This document shows, in pieces, positions 16,932 to 26,137 of a stretch of DNA of 64,000 nucleotides. Made by a program: the position numbers and the translations under genes. Every line of letters begins with the position of its first letter. Position 1 is the stretch's first letter. The stretch is from Anaerocolumna sp047777345. Its GTDB lineage: Bacteria > Bacillota > Clostridia > Lachnospirales > Lachnospiraceae. Below the pieces are notes generated by a model. The model made no database searches. It was not told the DNA's origin and saw only the letters and a program-made list of their open reading frames with translations. The stretch is taken from the NCBI GenBank assembly GCA_047777345.1, contig JBKEEJ010000002.1, forward strand, positions 124,001-188,000, read 5' to 3'.

Positions 16932-19484
16932 TTAATCCGGTATTAAGGTATAAGTACTTATGGCAGCCGGATTGCCGTATACGTCGGTTATATTGTTGGC
17001 ACTGGTAGGAATAATTTGCATCTCCACATTGGAAGCTGGCTTATCATCCAGGGTAATGATAACTGTTTTACCGCTGATGACACAACGATCAACAATATTT
17101 ACGCCATTTTGCATAACCTGAAAACTTGCGTTACCCGTTATGGTTTCATGAAAGGTTATGATAATCTTATCCGGTGACACATAAGTGGCTGTTCCACTGC
17201 CAGGGCCCGTATTTTCACGCAAATATACGAAAGTAGTATAGGTCTCCATTTCCGTATAGGTATTATGATACCCTTTGATACCGGATATGGTAATGGTATA
17301 TTTGCCGGATGTGGCCACTGTGCCGGATGCAAGAGTTAATTTTACCGTAGCACCGCTTGTGGTATTATCCGTTAATACGGCTGATTCCACTGCTGTTCCT
17401 GCCACATAATAATTGCTCGTATTCTGTGCGCTTTCTTCATCCAGTTTGTTACCAAAGGTTACGAATATTACGCTTGGATTATCCGAGGACTGTACGATAG
17501 CTCTTGGCTTTGGTAACGCTGTGGAGGAACCTTCCGTATTGGTAAGTTTAATGGAAGTGGTCAGATTGGTATTGCCATATTCATCCTCAATAAAATCTTC
17601 CGGTATGGTAATGATGTAGGTACCGGTTTCAGTCATATCACCACTGTCTAATACTACCGTAACCAAAGAACCTTCCGCACTTGCCGTATAGTCAATGTAA
17701 GTATCACTTGAAAAACCGGCTGAGGCAACGACTCTTGCCTTAAACTGGCCATACCTGGACAATACAGATACATCTTTGTTGTAATATAGCAACAAGGTAT
17801 AAATTACTTCTCCGTTGTACCTGTCTGTATTAAGCACATAATTTTCCAGTTCAGGAACCTCGGTTACGTATGTAAAGTTTACTTTTACAGTAATATAGGT
17901 ATTGGCCGAAGTATCGGTGGAAATTACGTTATAGCTGTCCCAGTATCCGATCTTGACTTCCTGTGTTCCCGTAAGTTTTGCAGATTCCGAATCCAGAGTA
18001 TAGGTTACCTGTTTGTTATTGTCTTCCTTAACAACGCCATATATGATGGCTCCATTGCTTAACAGAATATTACCGGGCGTCTGAATTGCTCTGGTAAAGG
18101 TAGCCGTTAAGGTATGTCCATCCGTACGGACTAAGGATACTAATCTGGCCTGGGCTTTTGGCTTCGTATCTGTACCAAAAATAACGGTAATACGGTCATT
18201 GGCCGGATAATTGCCTGCCCTGTCCTTTAATCCGGAAAATACTACCTTAAATTGCTTATCCCGATCTAAGGTGGACATATCGGTTAAATCAAGAATCAGG
18301 GATTTGCTGTCGTTTGAAGCCTTGTAACTGGATTTCTGGCTTAATCTGTTTACCGTTGAGGACCGGATTGGGGTGGTACCTGATACCTGAGATACATCCA
18401 CTACTTTTAATCCGGAGAAATCCATGGCTTCGGTAAAGTTAATGGAGACAATAAGACCCGTATCATCAACCGTGTAACCCTTAAAGGCCGGTGGTTCCTT
18501 ATCATATAAGGACAGTTCGGTGTAATATTCCATCAGGGGCTGTCCGTCTTTTTTGGTCAGAATATTATCGGAAAGCCTGATTCCATACAGTCCGTTAAAA
18601 TATCCGGAAGTAGTAACCGTAAGTACTTTGCCGTCTGATGAAAGGCTTCCGGTCAAAGTGCCCAGCCCACTGGCAACAACACCATTTTTATCCGTTTTGG
18701 CAGTAATGGAAACATTGCTTAAGAGCTTTTTACCGGAATCCAATACGGTTCTTTCATCAATTGCCTCATCAAAGGTTATTTTTAAGGTAGTGGTATCCAC
18801 CAGTTCCACATTGGTTACCTTGGCGGTTTTCGTAACAATTTCTATGTTTATGCTGTCTTTAATATCCAGAATGGCATCCAGACTGTTTTTATAGGCCGCA
18901 GGCTTTGTTAACTTGGCCCTGGCTGTCAATGTGACAAAGCCCGGTTTTAGTCCTTTTACAATACCCCTTTTTTTATCCACTTTTGCAATGGTCGGATCAC
19001 TTATGCTGTAAGTAATATAATTGCTGGCATTGGAAGGAGTAAGTACTGCATTAAAATCATAGGTATCTCCTACTGCAATAACATGCCTGCTGTTATTGGA
19101 CAGGTCATCCTGAGCATTGTTTATCTTAATTGCAGTAGCGGGAATTTTTACCGTTACCTTACAGGCAGGAGTTACCACTTTCCCGTTTTTATAGGTAATT
19201 TTACACTTAATCGTTGCGGTCCCTTTTCCCACTGTTGTTACTGTTCCCTTATATACGGTTGCCACTTTTTTATTGGTGGAGGACCATTTGGTGGATTTTA
19301 TTCCTTTCTTAGGCAAATTTTTAATTTTCAGTTTAAAATCCTGCCCGGTACCGATTACCGTTTTACTGGTAACAGACATGGCAGGTTTTGCCGCGGCAGT
19401 AACAAAAGTTTTAGCTGGAAATATGGTTGCCGATAAAATGATTGCCAACAGAAATACTTTCCATATTAACCAGTGTTTCTTCAT
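16932..19484 (-). CDS. Secreted Ig-like (Big2) surface protein, long paralogue 2
   Basis: An 850-residue exported protein. The start ATG at 19484 lies seven bases after GGAGGAG; the annotated frame opens earlier without a site. Residues 1-32 are a signal peptide. Two Big2 domains (STKWSSTNKKVATVYKGTVTTV; KVDKKRGIVKGLKPGFVTL) are followed by the same Ig-like modules as the gene at 14131: LKITFDEAIDERTVL, INFTEAMDFSGLKV, KIGYWDSYNVISTDTSANT, ISGIKGYHNTYTEMETY and a closing NNITDVYGNPAAIS. It is first in transcription order of the three paralogues but has a separate -10 (TATAAT near 19562-19567). Function in the envelope is inferred from export and domains only. Confidence 0.82.
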   Translation of the reverse strand: MKKHWLIWKVFLLAIILSATIFPAKTFVTAAAKPAMSVTSKTVIGTGQDFKLKIKNLPKKGIKSTKWSSTNKKVATVYKGTVTTVGKGTATIKCKITYKNGKVVTPACKVTVKIPATAIKINNAQDDLSNNSRHVIAVGDTYDFNAVLTPSNASNYITYSISDPTIAKVDKKRGIVKGLKPGFVTLTARAKLTKPAAYKNSLDAILDIKDSINIEIVTKTAKVTNVELVDTTTLKITFDEAIDERTVLDSGKKLLSNVSITAKTDKNGVVASGLGTLTGSLSSDGKVLTVTTSGYFNGLYGIRLSDNILTKKDGQPLMEYYTELSLYDKEPPAFKGYTVDDTGLIVSINFTEAMDFSGLKVVDVSQVSGTTPIRSSTVNRLSQKSSYKASNDSKSLILDLTDMSTLDRDKQFKVVFSGLKDRAGNYPANDRITVIFGTDTKPKAQARLVSLVRTDGHTLTATFTRAIQTPGNILLSNGAIIYGVVKEDNNKQVTYTLDSESAKLTGTQEVKIGYWDSYNVISTDTSANTYITVKVNFTYVTEVPELENYVLNTDRYNGEVIYTLLLYYNKDVSVLSRYGQFKARVVASAGFSSDTYIDYTASAEGSLVTVVLDSGDMTETGTYIITIPEDFIEDEYGNTNLTTSIKLTNTEGSSTALPKPRAIVQSSDNPSVIFVTFGNKLDEESAQNTSNYYVAGTAVESAVLTDNTTSGATVKLTLASGTVATSGKYTITISGIKGYHNTYTEMETYTTFVYLRENTGPGSGTATYVSPDKIIITFHETITGNASFQVMQNGVNIVDRCVISGKTVIITLDDKPASNVEMQIIPTSANNITDVYGNPAAISTYTLIPD

Positions 19485-19674
19485 TTCATCTCCTCCTTGT
19501 ATGTACAAATAAGTTCGGCAATTGCATCAAACCATATGAAACTCACAAAACTTATTAATTCCATTATAATGTTTATCGGCAACTTAGGAAAGAAAAATAA
19601 GAATAAATTAAATGTATCTGCCCGGCACCTTTACTGAACAGGGAAATCAAAGAGTTTTTATTTAATAAAGCTAA

Positions 19675-19896
19675 AAAGGAACTGCTACACAATATGTTCC
19701 AATGCTGCAGGAATTGCACTATGTATCCCATAACACACTGTTTTGACGGACATCGGGTTCATTTTGTATACATAAAACAAGCATTTATGTTTGATTTGTG
19801 TCAGCAAAATGAATCTGATGTCAGGAAACCAGTTTGTGAGGGATACCTGTTGCACAATTCCTGTGCATCAACCTGCATTATGCAACAATCCCTTTT
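19675..19896. repeat. Large palindromic intergenic element, copy 1
   Basis: About 220 bases between pheT and the Ig-like gene fold into one long interrupted hairpin. Ends: AAAAGGAACTGCTACACAAT on the left and the complement of AAAAGGGATTGTTGCATAAT on the right. Inner arms include GGAATTG/CAATTCC, GTATCCC/GGGATAC and GACATC with GATGTC, then TTCATTTTG/CAAAATGAA and a TTTATGT loop stem. The strings GTATCCCATAA and ACACTGTTTTGACGGACA also occur in copy 2 at 30516. The outer arms have diverged, so this copy looks older. On the minus strand it ends in TTCCTTTTTAG and may terminate pheST. Confidence 0.75.
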
Positions 19897-19904
19897 AAAA
19901 AACC

Positions 19905-22340
19905 TTATTGTCTGAGTTCAATGCCTAATTTATTTAAGCCGGCCAGAATTTTATTCATAACTTCCGTTATATCCTTGTCTTCCAGAGTTCTGTCCTTATG
20001 TCTGAAGCTAATGGAATAAGCCATGGATTTATAACCTTCCTTAATCTGGCTACCTTCATAGACATCAAATAAATGATAGCTTTCCAGAATATCGCCGCCA
20101 TTTTCACGGATTACCGCTTCCACATCTCCGGCTAATATTTCTTTCTTCATAACCATACTGATATCTCTGGTTACTGCCGGATATTTGGCAATTCCCTTAT
20201 ACTTAACATCAAAAGTAGCGCGGGATACAATTTCCGGCATATCTAACACCGCAACATATACCCGGTCTCCGATGTTATAATTATCTAATACGTCAGGATG
20301 TATTTCTCCGATGTAACCGATAATTGTGTTATCATAGATAATGTTGGCCTGGCGACCCGGATGAAGATATGGCCTGCCTGCCTTGGGATCATAGGTAATC
20401 AGCTTTTTCATACCTACTTTTTCCAGGAATTCTTCTACCACACCTTTTAAATCAAAGAAATCTCCTTCACCGTACATACCCAGCGTAAACTGCATTCTTT
20501 CTTCCGGAAGTTCGGTAACAGGAAGGGCCTTAGGCAGGTAAATATTGCCCAATTCGTATAAGCGAACATTTTTGTTTCTTCTGTTATAATTGGTCGATAA
20601 GGAAGTTAACATTCCGTTGAGGGTAATGGTCCTCATTATGCTGAAATCTTCCCCAAGAGGATTGGATATAACCACGGTATCACGTAATTTATCGCCTTCC
20701 GGTATAAGAAGCTTATCAAATACCTTAGGGCTTTCAAAGGAATAATTCATTCCTTCGTTAAAGCCGAACTGTTCCGCAATGTTTCTGGCTATGTTCTCAA
20801 TTCGAAGCTTAAAGGATAATTTACCGGTAGTGGCTTCTCCGGTAGGCAAGGTAGTAGGTATATTGTCATAGCCATAGAAACGGGCCACTTCCTCATCTAA
20901 GTCTGCCTGACCTTCTATATCCTGTCGCCAGGTAGGAACAATGACTTCTCCGGTTGTTTCATCGTAATCCAGTTCGATTTTCTTAAAAATACCAATCATA
21001 GTTTCTTTGGTTAAATTTGTACCTAACAGTTTATTGGTTCTGCCCGGATTAAATGGGATTCTTCTTGGTTTTCTTACTTCCGGGTAAATATCAACCGCAC
21101 CGCCAACTACTTCTCCTGCCCCCATTTCTTCAATTAACTGGCAGGCCCGGTTCATAGCCTCTATGGCCGTATTGGGATCCAATCCTTTTTCAAATTTGGC
21201 AGCGGCATCGGTTCTAAGTCCTAACTTTTTGCCGGACAAACGGATATTGGTACCGTCAAAGCAGGCAGCTTCCAATAATACTGTTTTAACATTATCTGTG
21301 ATTTTTGAATTTTCCCCACCCATAATACCGGCAATACCAATCGGCTTTTCAGCATCACAGATCATTAAAATGGAGGAGTCCAGCTTTCTTATATTGCCGT
21401 CCAGGGTCTGGAATTCTTCTCCGTCTTTTCCCCTTCTTACGATAATTTTTCTTCCCGCAACCTGATCCAGGTCATAGGCATGCATTGGCTGACCAAACTC
21501 TTCCATAACATAGTTGGTAATATCGACCAGGTTATTAATCGGACGAATACCGCAGGCAGCCAGTCTTCTTTGCATCCACAATGGTGATGGTCCAATCTTT
21601 ATATTTTTTATGACTCTGCCCACATAACGGCTGCAAAGGTCCTTATCCTGTATCTCGACCGAAATGTAATCGGAAGCTTTTTCGCTGTTGCCTGTTTCTT
21701 TAATAACAGGAGGATGAAAACTTTTTCCAAAGGTAGCGGCAGCTTCTCTGGCAATACCCAGTACCCCGAAGCAGTCCACACGGTTGGAAGTTATCTCATA
21801 CTCAAACACTACATCGTTAAGACCCAGGGCTTCTATGGCACTGGAACCAATTTCAAGGCCTTCATATTCTTTATTATTGAAAATATAAATACCATTGTCC
21901 GGCGCATCCGGGTACATTTCTTTGCTGGAACCAAGCTCTTCGATGGAACACATCATACCGCAGGATTCCACACCTCTTAGTTTCCCTTTTTTAATTTTGA
22001 TGCCTCCGGGCGTTTTGCTTCCGTCATGTCCTCCGGCAACACGTCCGCCATCCAGAACAACAGGAACCAGATCCCCTACTTTCACATTGGAAGCACCGGT
22101 TACAATCTGGACGGTTCCCCCTTCTTTTGTAATCTGTACCTGGCATATAATTAATTTATCCGCATCCGGATGTTTTTCTATTTGCAATATTTTTCCCACA
22201 ACAATTTTATCCAAATCTGCATCCAGCTTTACATAGCCTTCCACTTTCGTACCGCTTAATGTCATACCGTCGGCATATTCCTGGGCAGTTACGTCAAGAT
22301 CCGGTACATATGCTTTTATCCATGATAATGGTGTATTCAT
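19905..22340 (-). CDS. pheT: Phenylalanine-tRNA ligase beta subunit
   Basis: An 811-residue PheT, the larger subunit of the alpha2-beta2 synthetase that charges tRNA-Phe. Residues 40-150 form the tRNA-binding EMAP-like domain (VVGKILQIEKHPDADKLIIC). The B3/B4 editing domain (about 210-390) and B5 domain (about 405-475) follow, then the catalytic-like module (NEGMNYSFESP). The C-terminal ferredoxin-fold anticodon-binding domain starts near residue 715 (KYPAVTRDISMV and ending near FRHKDRTLEDKDI). Length and order are normal. It lies 47 bp behind pheS and shares the T-box-controlled transcript. The start at 22340 has AGGAGG ten bases upstream. Confidence 0.97.
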   Translation of the reverse strand: MNTPLSWIKAYVPDLDVTAQEYADGMTLSGTKVEGYVKLDADLDKIVVGKILQIEKHPDADKLIICQVQITKEGGTVQIVTGASNVKVGDLVPVVLDGGRVAGGHDGSKTPGGIKIKKGKLRGVESCGMMCSIEELGSSKEMYPDAPDNGIYIFNNKEYEGLEIGSSAIEALGLNDVVFEYEITSNRVDCFGVLGIAREAAATFGKSFHPPVIKETGNSEKASDYISVEIQDKDLCSRYVGRVIKNIKIGPSPLWMQRRLAACGIRPINNLVDITNYVMEEFGQPMHAYDLDQVAGRKIIVRRGKDGEEFQTLDGNIRKLDSSILMICDAEKPIGIAGIMGGENSKITDNVKTVLLEAACFDGTNIRLSGKKLGLRTDAAAKFEKGLDPNTAIEAMNRACQLIEEMGAGEVVGGAVDIYPEVRKPRRIPFNPGRTNKLLGTNLTKETMIGIFKKIELDYDETTGEVIVPTWRQDIEGQADLDEEVARFYGYDNIPTTLPTGEATTGKLSFKLRIENIARNIAEQFGFNEGMNYSFESPKVFDKLLIPEGDKLRDTVVISNPLGEDFSIMRTITLNGMLTSLSTNYNRRNKNVRLYELGNIYLPKALPVTELPEERMQFTLGMYGEGDFFDLKGVVEEFLEKVGMKKLITYDPKAGRPYLHPGRQANIIYDNTIIGYIGEIHPDVLDNYNIGDRVYVAVLDMPEIVSRATFDVKYKGIAKYPAVTRDISMVMKKEILAGDVEAVIRENGGDILESYHLFDVYEGSQIKEGYKSMAYSISFRHKDRTLEDKDITEVMNKILAGLNKLGIELRQ

Positions 22341-22387
22341 CCCTTTAAACCTCCTAATAAATTATCCTTACTGGTTAAAATTGAATC

Positions 22388-23407
22388 CTAGAATTGCTTT
22401 AAGAACCTGACATCATTTTCATAAAGCAGTCTCATATCATCTATCTCATATTTTAGCAATGCAATACGCTCCAGGCCCAGGCCAAAAGCAAATCCGGAAT
22501 ATTCATTGGGGTCAATTCCGCTCATCTTAAGAACTTTCGGATGCACCATACCGCAGCCTAAAATTTCAATCCAGCCGGAACCTTTGCAGAAACGGCAGCC
22601 TTTACCACCGCATTTAAAACAGGATACATCCACTTCCGCACTGGGTTCTGTAAACGGGAAATGGTGAGGTCTGAATCTGACCTTTGTTTCTTCGCCAAAC
22701 AGCTGCTTTGCAAATTCCGCAAGGGTACCTTTTAAATCGGCAAAGGTTATGTTCTTGTCAACAACCAGCCCTTCGATCTGATGGAAACTGGGGGAGTGGG
22801 TGGCATCCACTTCGTCGGCACGGAATACTCTTCCTGGTGCAATCATACGAATTGGAAGCTTTCCTTTTTCCATTACCCTTACCTGAACCGGAGAAGTCTG
22901 GGTTCTTAATACAATATCATTGGTTATGAAAAAGGTATCCTGTTCGTCTTTTGCCGGATGGTTCGCCGGAATATTCAAAGCTTCGAAATTATAATAATCA
23001 TATTCTACTTCCGGGCCTTCCACGACCTCATAGCCCATTCCGATAAATATTCTTTCTATTTCCTCTAAGGCAATGGAATTGGGATGACGATGCCCTACCA
23101 TAGGCTTTTTGGCAGGAAGGGTAACATCTATGGTTTCCTTTTTAATCTGTTCCTCTCTTAATTTTTTGGCAAAATACTCTTTCTTTTCGTCCAGTTTCTG
23201 CTCCAGCATATTTCTGGCCTCATTGACTAACTGGCCAATTGCAGGCCTGTCCTCCGGGGCAATGTCTTTCATGGATTTTAATATTTCCGTAAGCTTCCCT
23301 TTTTTCCCTAAAAAAGCAACTCTGATTTCATTTAACTTGTCTAATTCTTCCGAAGCTTTTATTTTTTCCAAAGCTTCGTCCACTATGGCTTTTAATTTTT
23401 CCTTCAT
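22388..23407 (-). CDS. pheS: Phenylalanine-tRNA ligase alpha subunit
   Basis: A 339-residue PheS, the catalytic subunit. The start ATG at 23407 follows AAAGGAGATTGCC and gives the usual MKEKLKAIVDEALEKIK coiled-coil N-terminus (about 1-85). The class II core follows: motif 2 region RTQTSPVQVRVM, the HQIEGLVVDK block, FRPHHFPFTEPSAEVDV, the Cys-rich insertion CFKCGGKGCRFCKGSGW, and motif 3 GFAFGLGLERIALLKYEI. It is the first gene behind the T-box leader. Confidence 0.97.
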   Translation of the reverse strand: MKEKLKAIVDEALEKIKASEELDKLNEIRVAFLGKKGKLTEILKSMKDIAPEDRPAIGQLVNEARNMLEQKLDEKKEYFAKKLREEQIKKETIDVTLPAKKPMVGHRHPNSIALEEIERIFIGMGYEVVEGPEVEYDYYNFEALNIPANHPAKDEQDTFFITNDIVLRTQTSPVQVRVMEKGKLPIRMIAPGRVFRADEVDATHSPSFHQIEGLVVDKNITFADLKGTLAEFAKQLFGEETKVRFRPHHFPFTEPSAEVDVSCFKCGGKGCRFCKGSGWIEILGCGMVHPKVLKMSGIDPNEYSGFAFGLGLERIALLKYEIDDMRLLYENDVRFLKQF

Positions 23408-23484
23408 GGCAATCTCCTTTCTTAAATGAACCGGTCTTTCCCCGACCATTTTTCTGCATATTTCATAGGACTTCATTTCCTGCG

Positions 23485-23803
23485 AAAAAAAAATCCATCC
23501 CTGTAAAAACAGGGACGGATAAAATCATACTAATAACACGTACCAGACAGGCACGTATCCGCGGTACCACCCAAATTCCTATGAATAAGGCACATATCCT
23601 TACCACATAGGCACTCTGACAGCATAACGCGCTGCAAACGTCATCTCCTACTAGAAAGTTCAAAGATGAAGCTCCAGTGGGAAAATCAATAATTACCTGA
23701 ACTTAAGGAAGCTTTCAGCCGGTGACTTCCTCTCTCTGAAAGAAGGTAATTATCTCCTGTGCAAAACGCACCGCACCTTCACAGCCTTTTACATATATGG
23801 CTT
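23485..23803 (-). promoter_or_regulatory. T-box leader of pheST (tRNA-Phe responsive)
   Basis: The conserved T-box GGGTGGTACCGCGG lies at 23560-23573 (minus strand). Its TGGT pairs with a tRNA ending ACCA, as for tRNA-Phe. A terminator (ATCCGTCCCTGT with ACAGGGATGGAT, then nine Ts, 23485-23520) follows. Stem I is formed by ATAATTACCT pairing with AGGTAATTAT; a TTC triplet beside its 3' arm (23699-23701) is the likely Phe specifier. Uncharged tRNA-Phe should favour read-through into pheS. The element is certain; the exact specifier is inferred. Confidence 0.92.
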
Positions 23804-23804
23804 T

Positions 23805-23832
23805 ATTTTATCACATAATTCTCCAATGTCAA
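23805..23832 (-). promoter_or_regulatory. Promoter of pheST
   Basis: TTGACA (23827-23832) and TAAAAT (23805-23810) on the minus strand, 16 bases apart, directly before the T-box leader. Confidence 0.75.
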
Positions 23833-23904
23833 GGTAAGATTCAAAAATTATCCCTGGCCCAATTCCATGAGATTTTTATATTTTTGTTTTTTATATTTTA
23901 TTAT

Positions 23905-24573
23905 TTATATTCTATGGTTTAATTTTAATGCCTTATCTTTCAGTTCTTCTGCCAGCTTTGACAACTTGGCAGAATCGGCCGCTAACTGGTCCGCATATTT
24001 TGTTGAGTTTTCCGGTGAAACCGTATCCCCTTCCGAACCGACAAAAGACTGTTCGGATAATTTTGCCACTGCGTTTTGGGTAAGATAATTGGTACAGGAA
24101 GTTACATCATAAATCAGGCTGCTTAAGTCATTTACTTTTTCCAATAATTCCTTAAGGCCAGAGCCATAATCTTCCTTAATTTCCGGAACCTTTTTGTCCT
24201 TTGTCTCATTTTTCTTATTCTCTTCTTCCTTATTCCGGTTCTTTTTTAAAATATGACAAGAATTTACCTGAGCTTCCTTTTCCTTGTTTTCTTCCGTTAT
24301 ATTTTCCTCTGAGCTGCTCTCCTTGTCGTCAACACTTTCCTTAACCGCCGTATTTTCTTCCTGGTCCGTTTTTGTTTCTGCCTGTCTTTCCTTTTCCTCC
24401 ACAATTTCCTTTTCCGTATACATATCCGGATTAATTGTTATAATATTTTCTTTGGGTTTATCTTCCTTTTCTTCCTGCAGCTCCTGAGAATAAACCATGA
24501 AATGATGGGATGTATTGCCTGTATTATTCTCTTTTACCGCTTTTCGCCTCATTTTTATGGATCGGATCAGCAT
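23905..24573 (-). CDS. Acidic low-complexity protein of unknown function
   Basis: A 222-residue protein I do not recognise. ATG at 24573 follows AAGGAGAGATAAAT, so it is very probably translated. Residues 1-30 are basic. Residues 35-130 are dominated by Glu, Lys, Asp, Ser and Thr (EKEIVEEKERQAETKTDQEE). The C-terminal part (about 135-222) is more regular and helical: GLKELLEKVNDLSSLIYDVTSCTNYLTQNAV, then KLSKLAEELKDKALKLN. There is no signal peptide or membrane helix. The organised C-terminus may bind a partner, with the acidic part as a spacer. It lies alone between pheS and the divergent YihY gene. Confidence 0.6.
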   Translation of the reverse strand: MLIRSIKMRRKAVKENNTGNTSHHFMVYSQELQEEKEDKPKENIITINPDMYTEKEIVEEKERQAETKTDQEENTAVKESVDDKESSSEENITEENKEKEAQVNSCHILKKNRNKEEENKKNETKDKKVPEIKEDYGSGLKELLEKVNDLSSLIYDVTSCTNYLTQNAVAKLSEQSFVGSEGDTVSPENSTKYADQLAADSAKLSKLAEELKDKALKLNHRI

Positions 24574-24922
24574 ATTTATCTCTCCTTCATATTTAGGATT
24601 ACAACAACCCCTGTTAAAAGTTACCTTTACTTACTTATTCAGAACTTTTTCTTTATCCGATGAAGTTCTGGCTATAATCCTATAATATGCACCATAAAGC
24701 CAAAACGGCCCATCCATATCATATCTTTTTTAAAATAAGAATAAACCGGTTCAATGCCGGTAAAAAAATAAATTTTGAAATTCGTTCACTTATACAAGAA
24801 AAAATGGTATAATCTAATTTTATGGAACAGCCCTAATCCGAGACTAAGGATATGTTTGATTACATATACTAAATATAAGCGAATATAACCGTTTTGGGGT
24901 AAAATATTAATGAGGTATCAGC
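24574..24922. other. Divergent intergenic region with the YihY promoter
   Basis: No gene seen. TATAAT at 24808-24813 has a weak -35 (TTCACT, 24785-24790) at 17 bases and points to the plus-strand gene at 24923. A small ACCGG/CCGGT hairpin lies near 24746-24762. Confidence 0.55.
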
Positions 24923-25858
24923 ATGAATACAGCAATTTCAATTTTTAAAATAATACGTGCCTTTAACAGGAAAGTAAGAGACGATTATGTTTCGGCATTC
25001 TCCGCACATGCCGCTTTCTTTGTCATGATTTCTTTCTTTCCATTTATCATGCTTTTACTAACTCTGCTTCAGTATCTGCCCATTACGGAAAGTGCGCTGA
25101 TGCAAACATTAACTCAGGTTTTTCCAAGCAGTATATCCCCTTTGGTTATTTCGATTGTATCTGAAATTTATGATCAGTCTTCCGGAACGGTCATATCCAT
25201 TACTGCCATTTCTGCCCTCTGGTCTGCCTCAAGGGGAATACTTGCTATTGTAAAAGGGTTAAATTCTGTTTACGGTATTAAAGAAACCAGAAGTTATGTT
25301 AAGCTTCGTATTATTTCATCTATTTACACTTTTATTTTTGCCATTATGATGCTTATTACGTTAACCATCCTTGTTTTTGGTAACCGGCTTTATATATGGA
25401 TTGAAAACAGAATTCCTTTTTTAAAAGATTTCGCTCTTTTGATTATTAGTATCCGGACCATTGCCGGACTGTTTATTTTAACCCTTTTCTTTTTACTGAT
25501 GTATATTTTTATACCCAACCGGTCCACGAAAGTTTACAGAGAACTGCCCGGTGCTTTAGTTTCTGCTACCGGATGGATGATATTTTCCTATCTGTTTTCA
25601 TTTTATATTGACAATATGAGCAATTATTCCAAAATGTACGGAAGCCTTACGGCCATTGTACTGTTTATGCTTTGGTTTTACTTTTGTATGCATATTCTTT
25701 TTATTGGGGGGGAAATCAATGTGATTTTATCTTCCGGTGATCTAATTTACTATCTCAGATACTTGTTTAAACTAAGAAAAGAATATAAGGCCGAAATAAA
25801 TCCCAAAAATAAGCAGGCTCATGTTCTGAAGGATTCCTCTATGTCTTCCAAAAAATAA
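24923..25858 (+). CDS. YihY/BrkB-family inner membrane protein
   Basis: A 311-residue polytopic protein with six hydrophobic segments. Family marks are VSAFSAHAAFFVMISFFPFIM near the N-terminus, SALWSASRGILAIVKGLNSVY, then LPGALVSATGWMIFSYLFSFY and GSLTAIVLFMLWFYFCMHILFIGGEIN. The family was once called ribonuclease BN by error; its real role is unknown, possibly transport or envelope maintenance. It is monocistronic, with a promoter near 24785-24813. A hairpin at 25987-26022 ends the transcript. Confidence 0.92.
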   Translation: MNTAISIFKIIRAFNRKVRDDYVSAFSAHAAFFVMISFFPFIMLLLTLLQYLPITESALMQTLTQVFPSSISPLVISIVSEIYDQSSGTVISITAISALWSASRGILAIVKGLNSVYGIKETRSYVKLRIISSIYTFIFAIMMLITLTILVFGNRLYIWIENRIPFLKDFALLIISIRTIAGLFILTLFFLLMYIFIPNRSTKVYRELPGALVSATGWMIFSYLFSFYIDNMSNYSKMYGSLTAIVLFMLWFYFCMHILFIGGEINVILSSGDLIYYLRYLFKLRKEYKAEINPKNKQAHVLKDSSMSSKK

Positions 25859-25986
25859 ACGATAAAACAAATATGAAACCAAAATATCCACTGATTAAAG
25901 AAAATGCTTTCTGTTATGTGTTTTCTCATATATTTTTATTCAGTTATTTTAAGGCTGTTGGATTATAGATTATATATGTAAAATAA

Positions 25987-26022
25987 AGGAATGTGCATTT
26001 AAAGATTTTCTGCACATTCCCT
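25987..26022. terminator. Terminator between convergent genes
   Basis: AAGGAATGTGCA pairs with TGCACATTCCCTT around a 13-base loop and is followed by ATTTTTAT on the plus strand. A second hairpin (CAGGTGGC/GCCACCTG, 26081-26105) lies nearer the minus-strand gene. Confidence 0.8.
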
Positions 26023-26137
26023 TATTTTTATATAAAATCTTTTGCCGAATGAATTCTTCCATATACCATAAACACTTGTACAGGTGGCCCTATGAAAGCC
26101 ACCTGCAGTTGCTTTCTGATATTTTAGTACGGATATT

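Noticed and set aside
19694..19915. A 73-residue frame inside palindromic element 1
   Set aside because: It follows the hairpin arms, lacks a ribosome site and has no counterpart frame in element 2.
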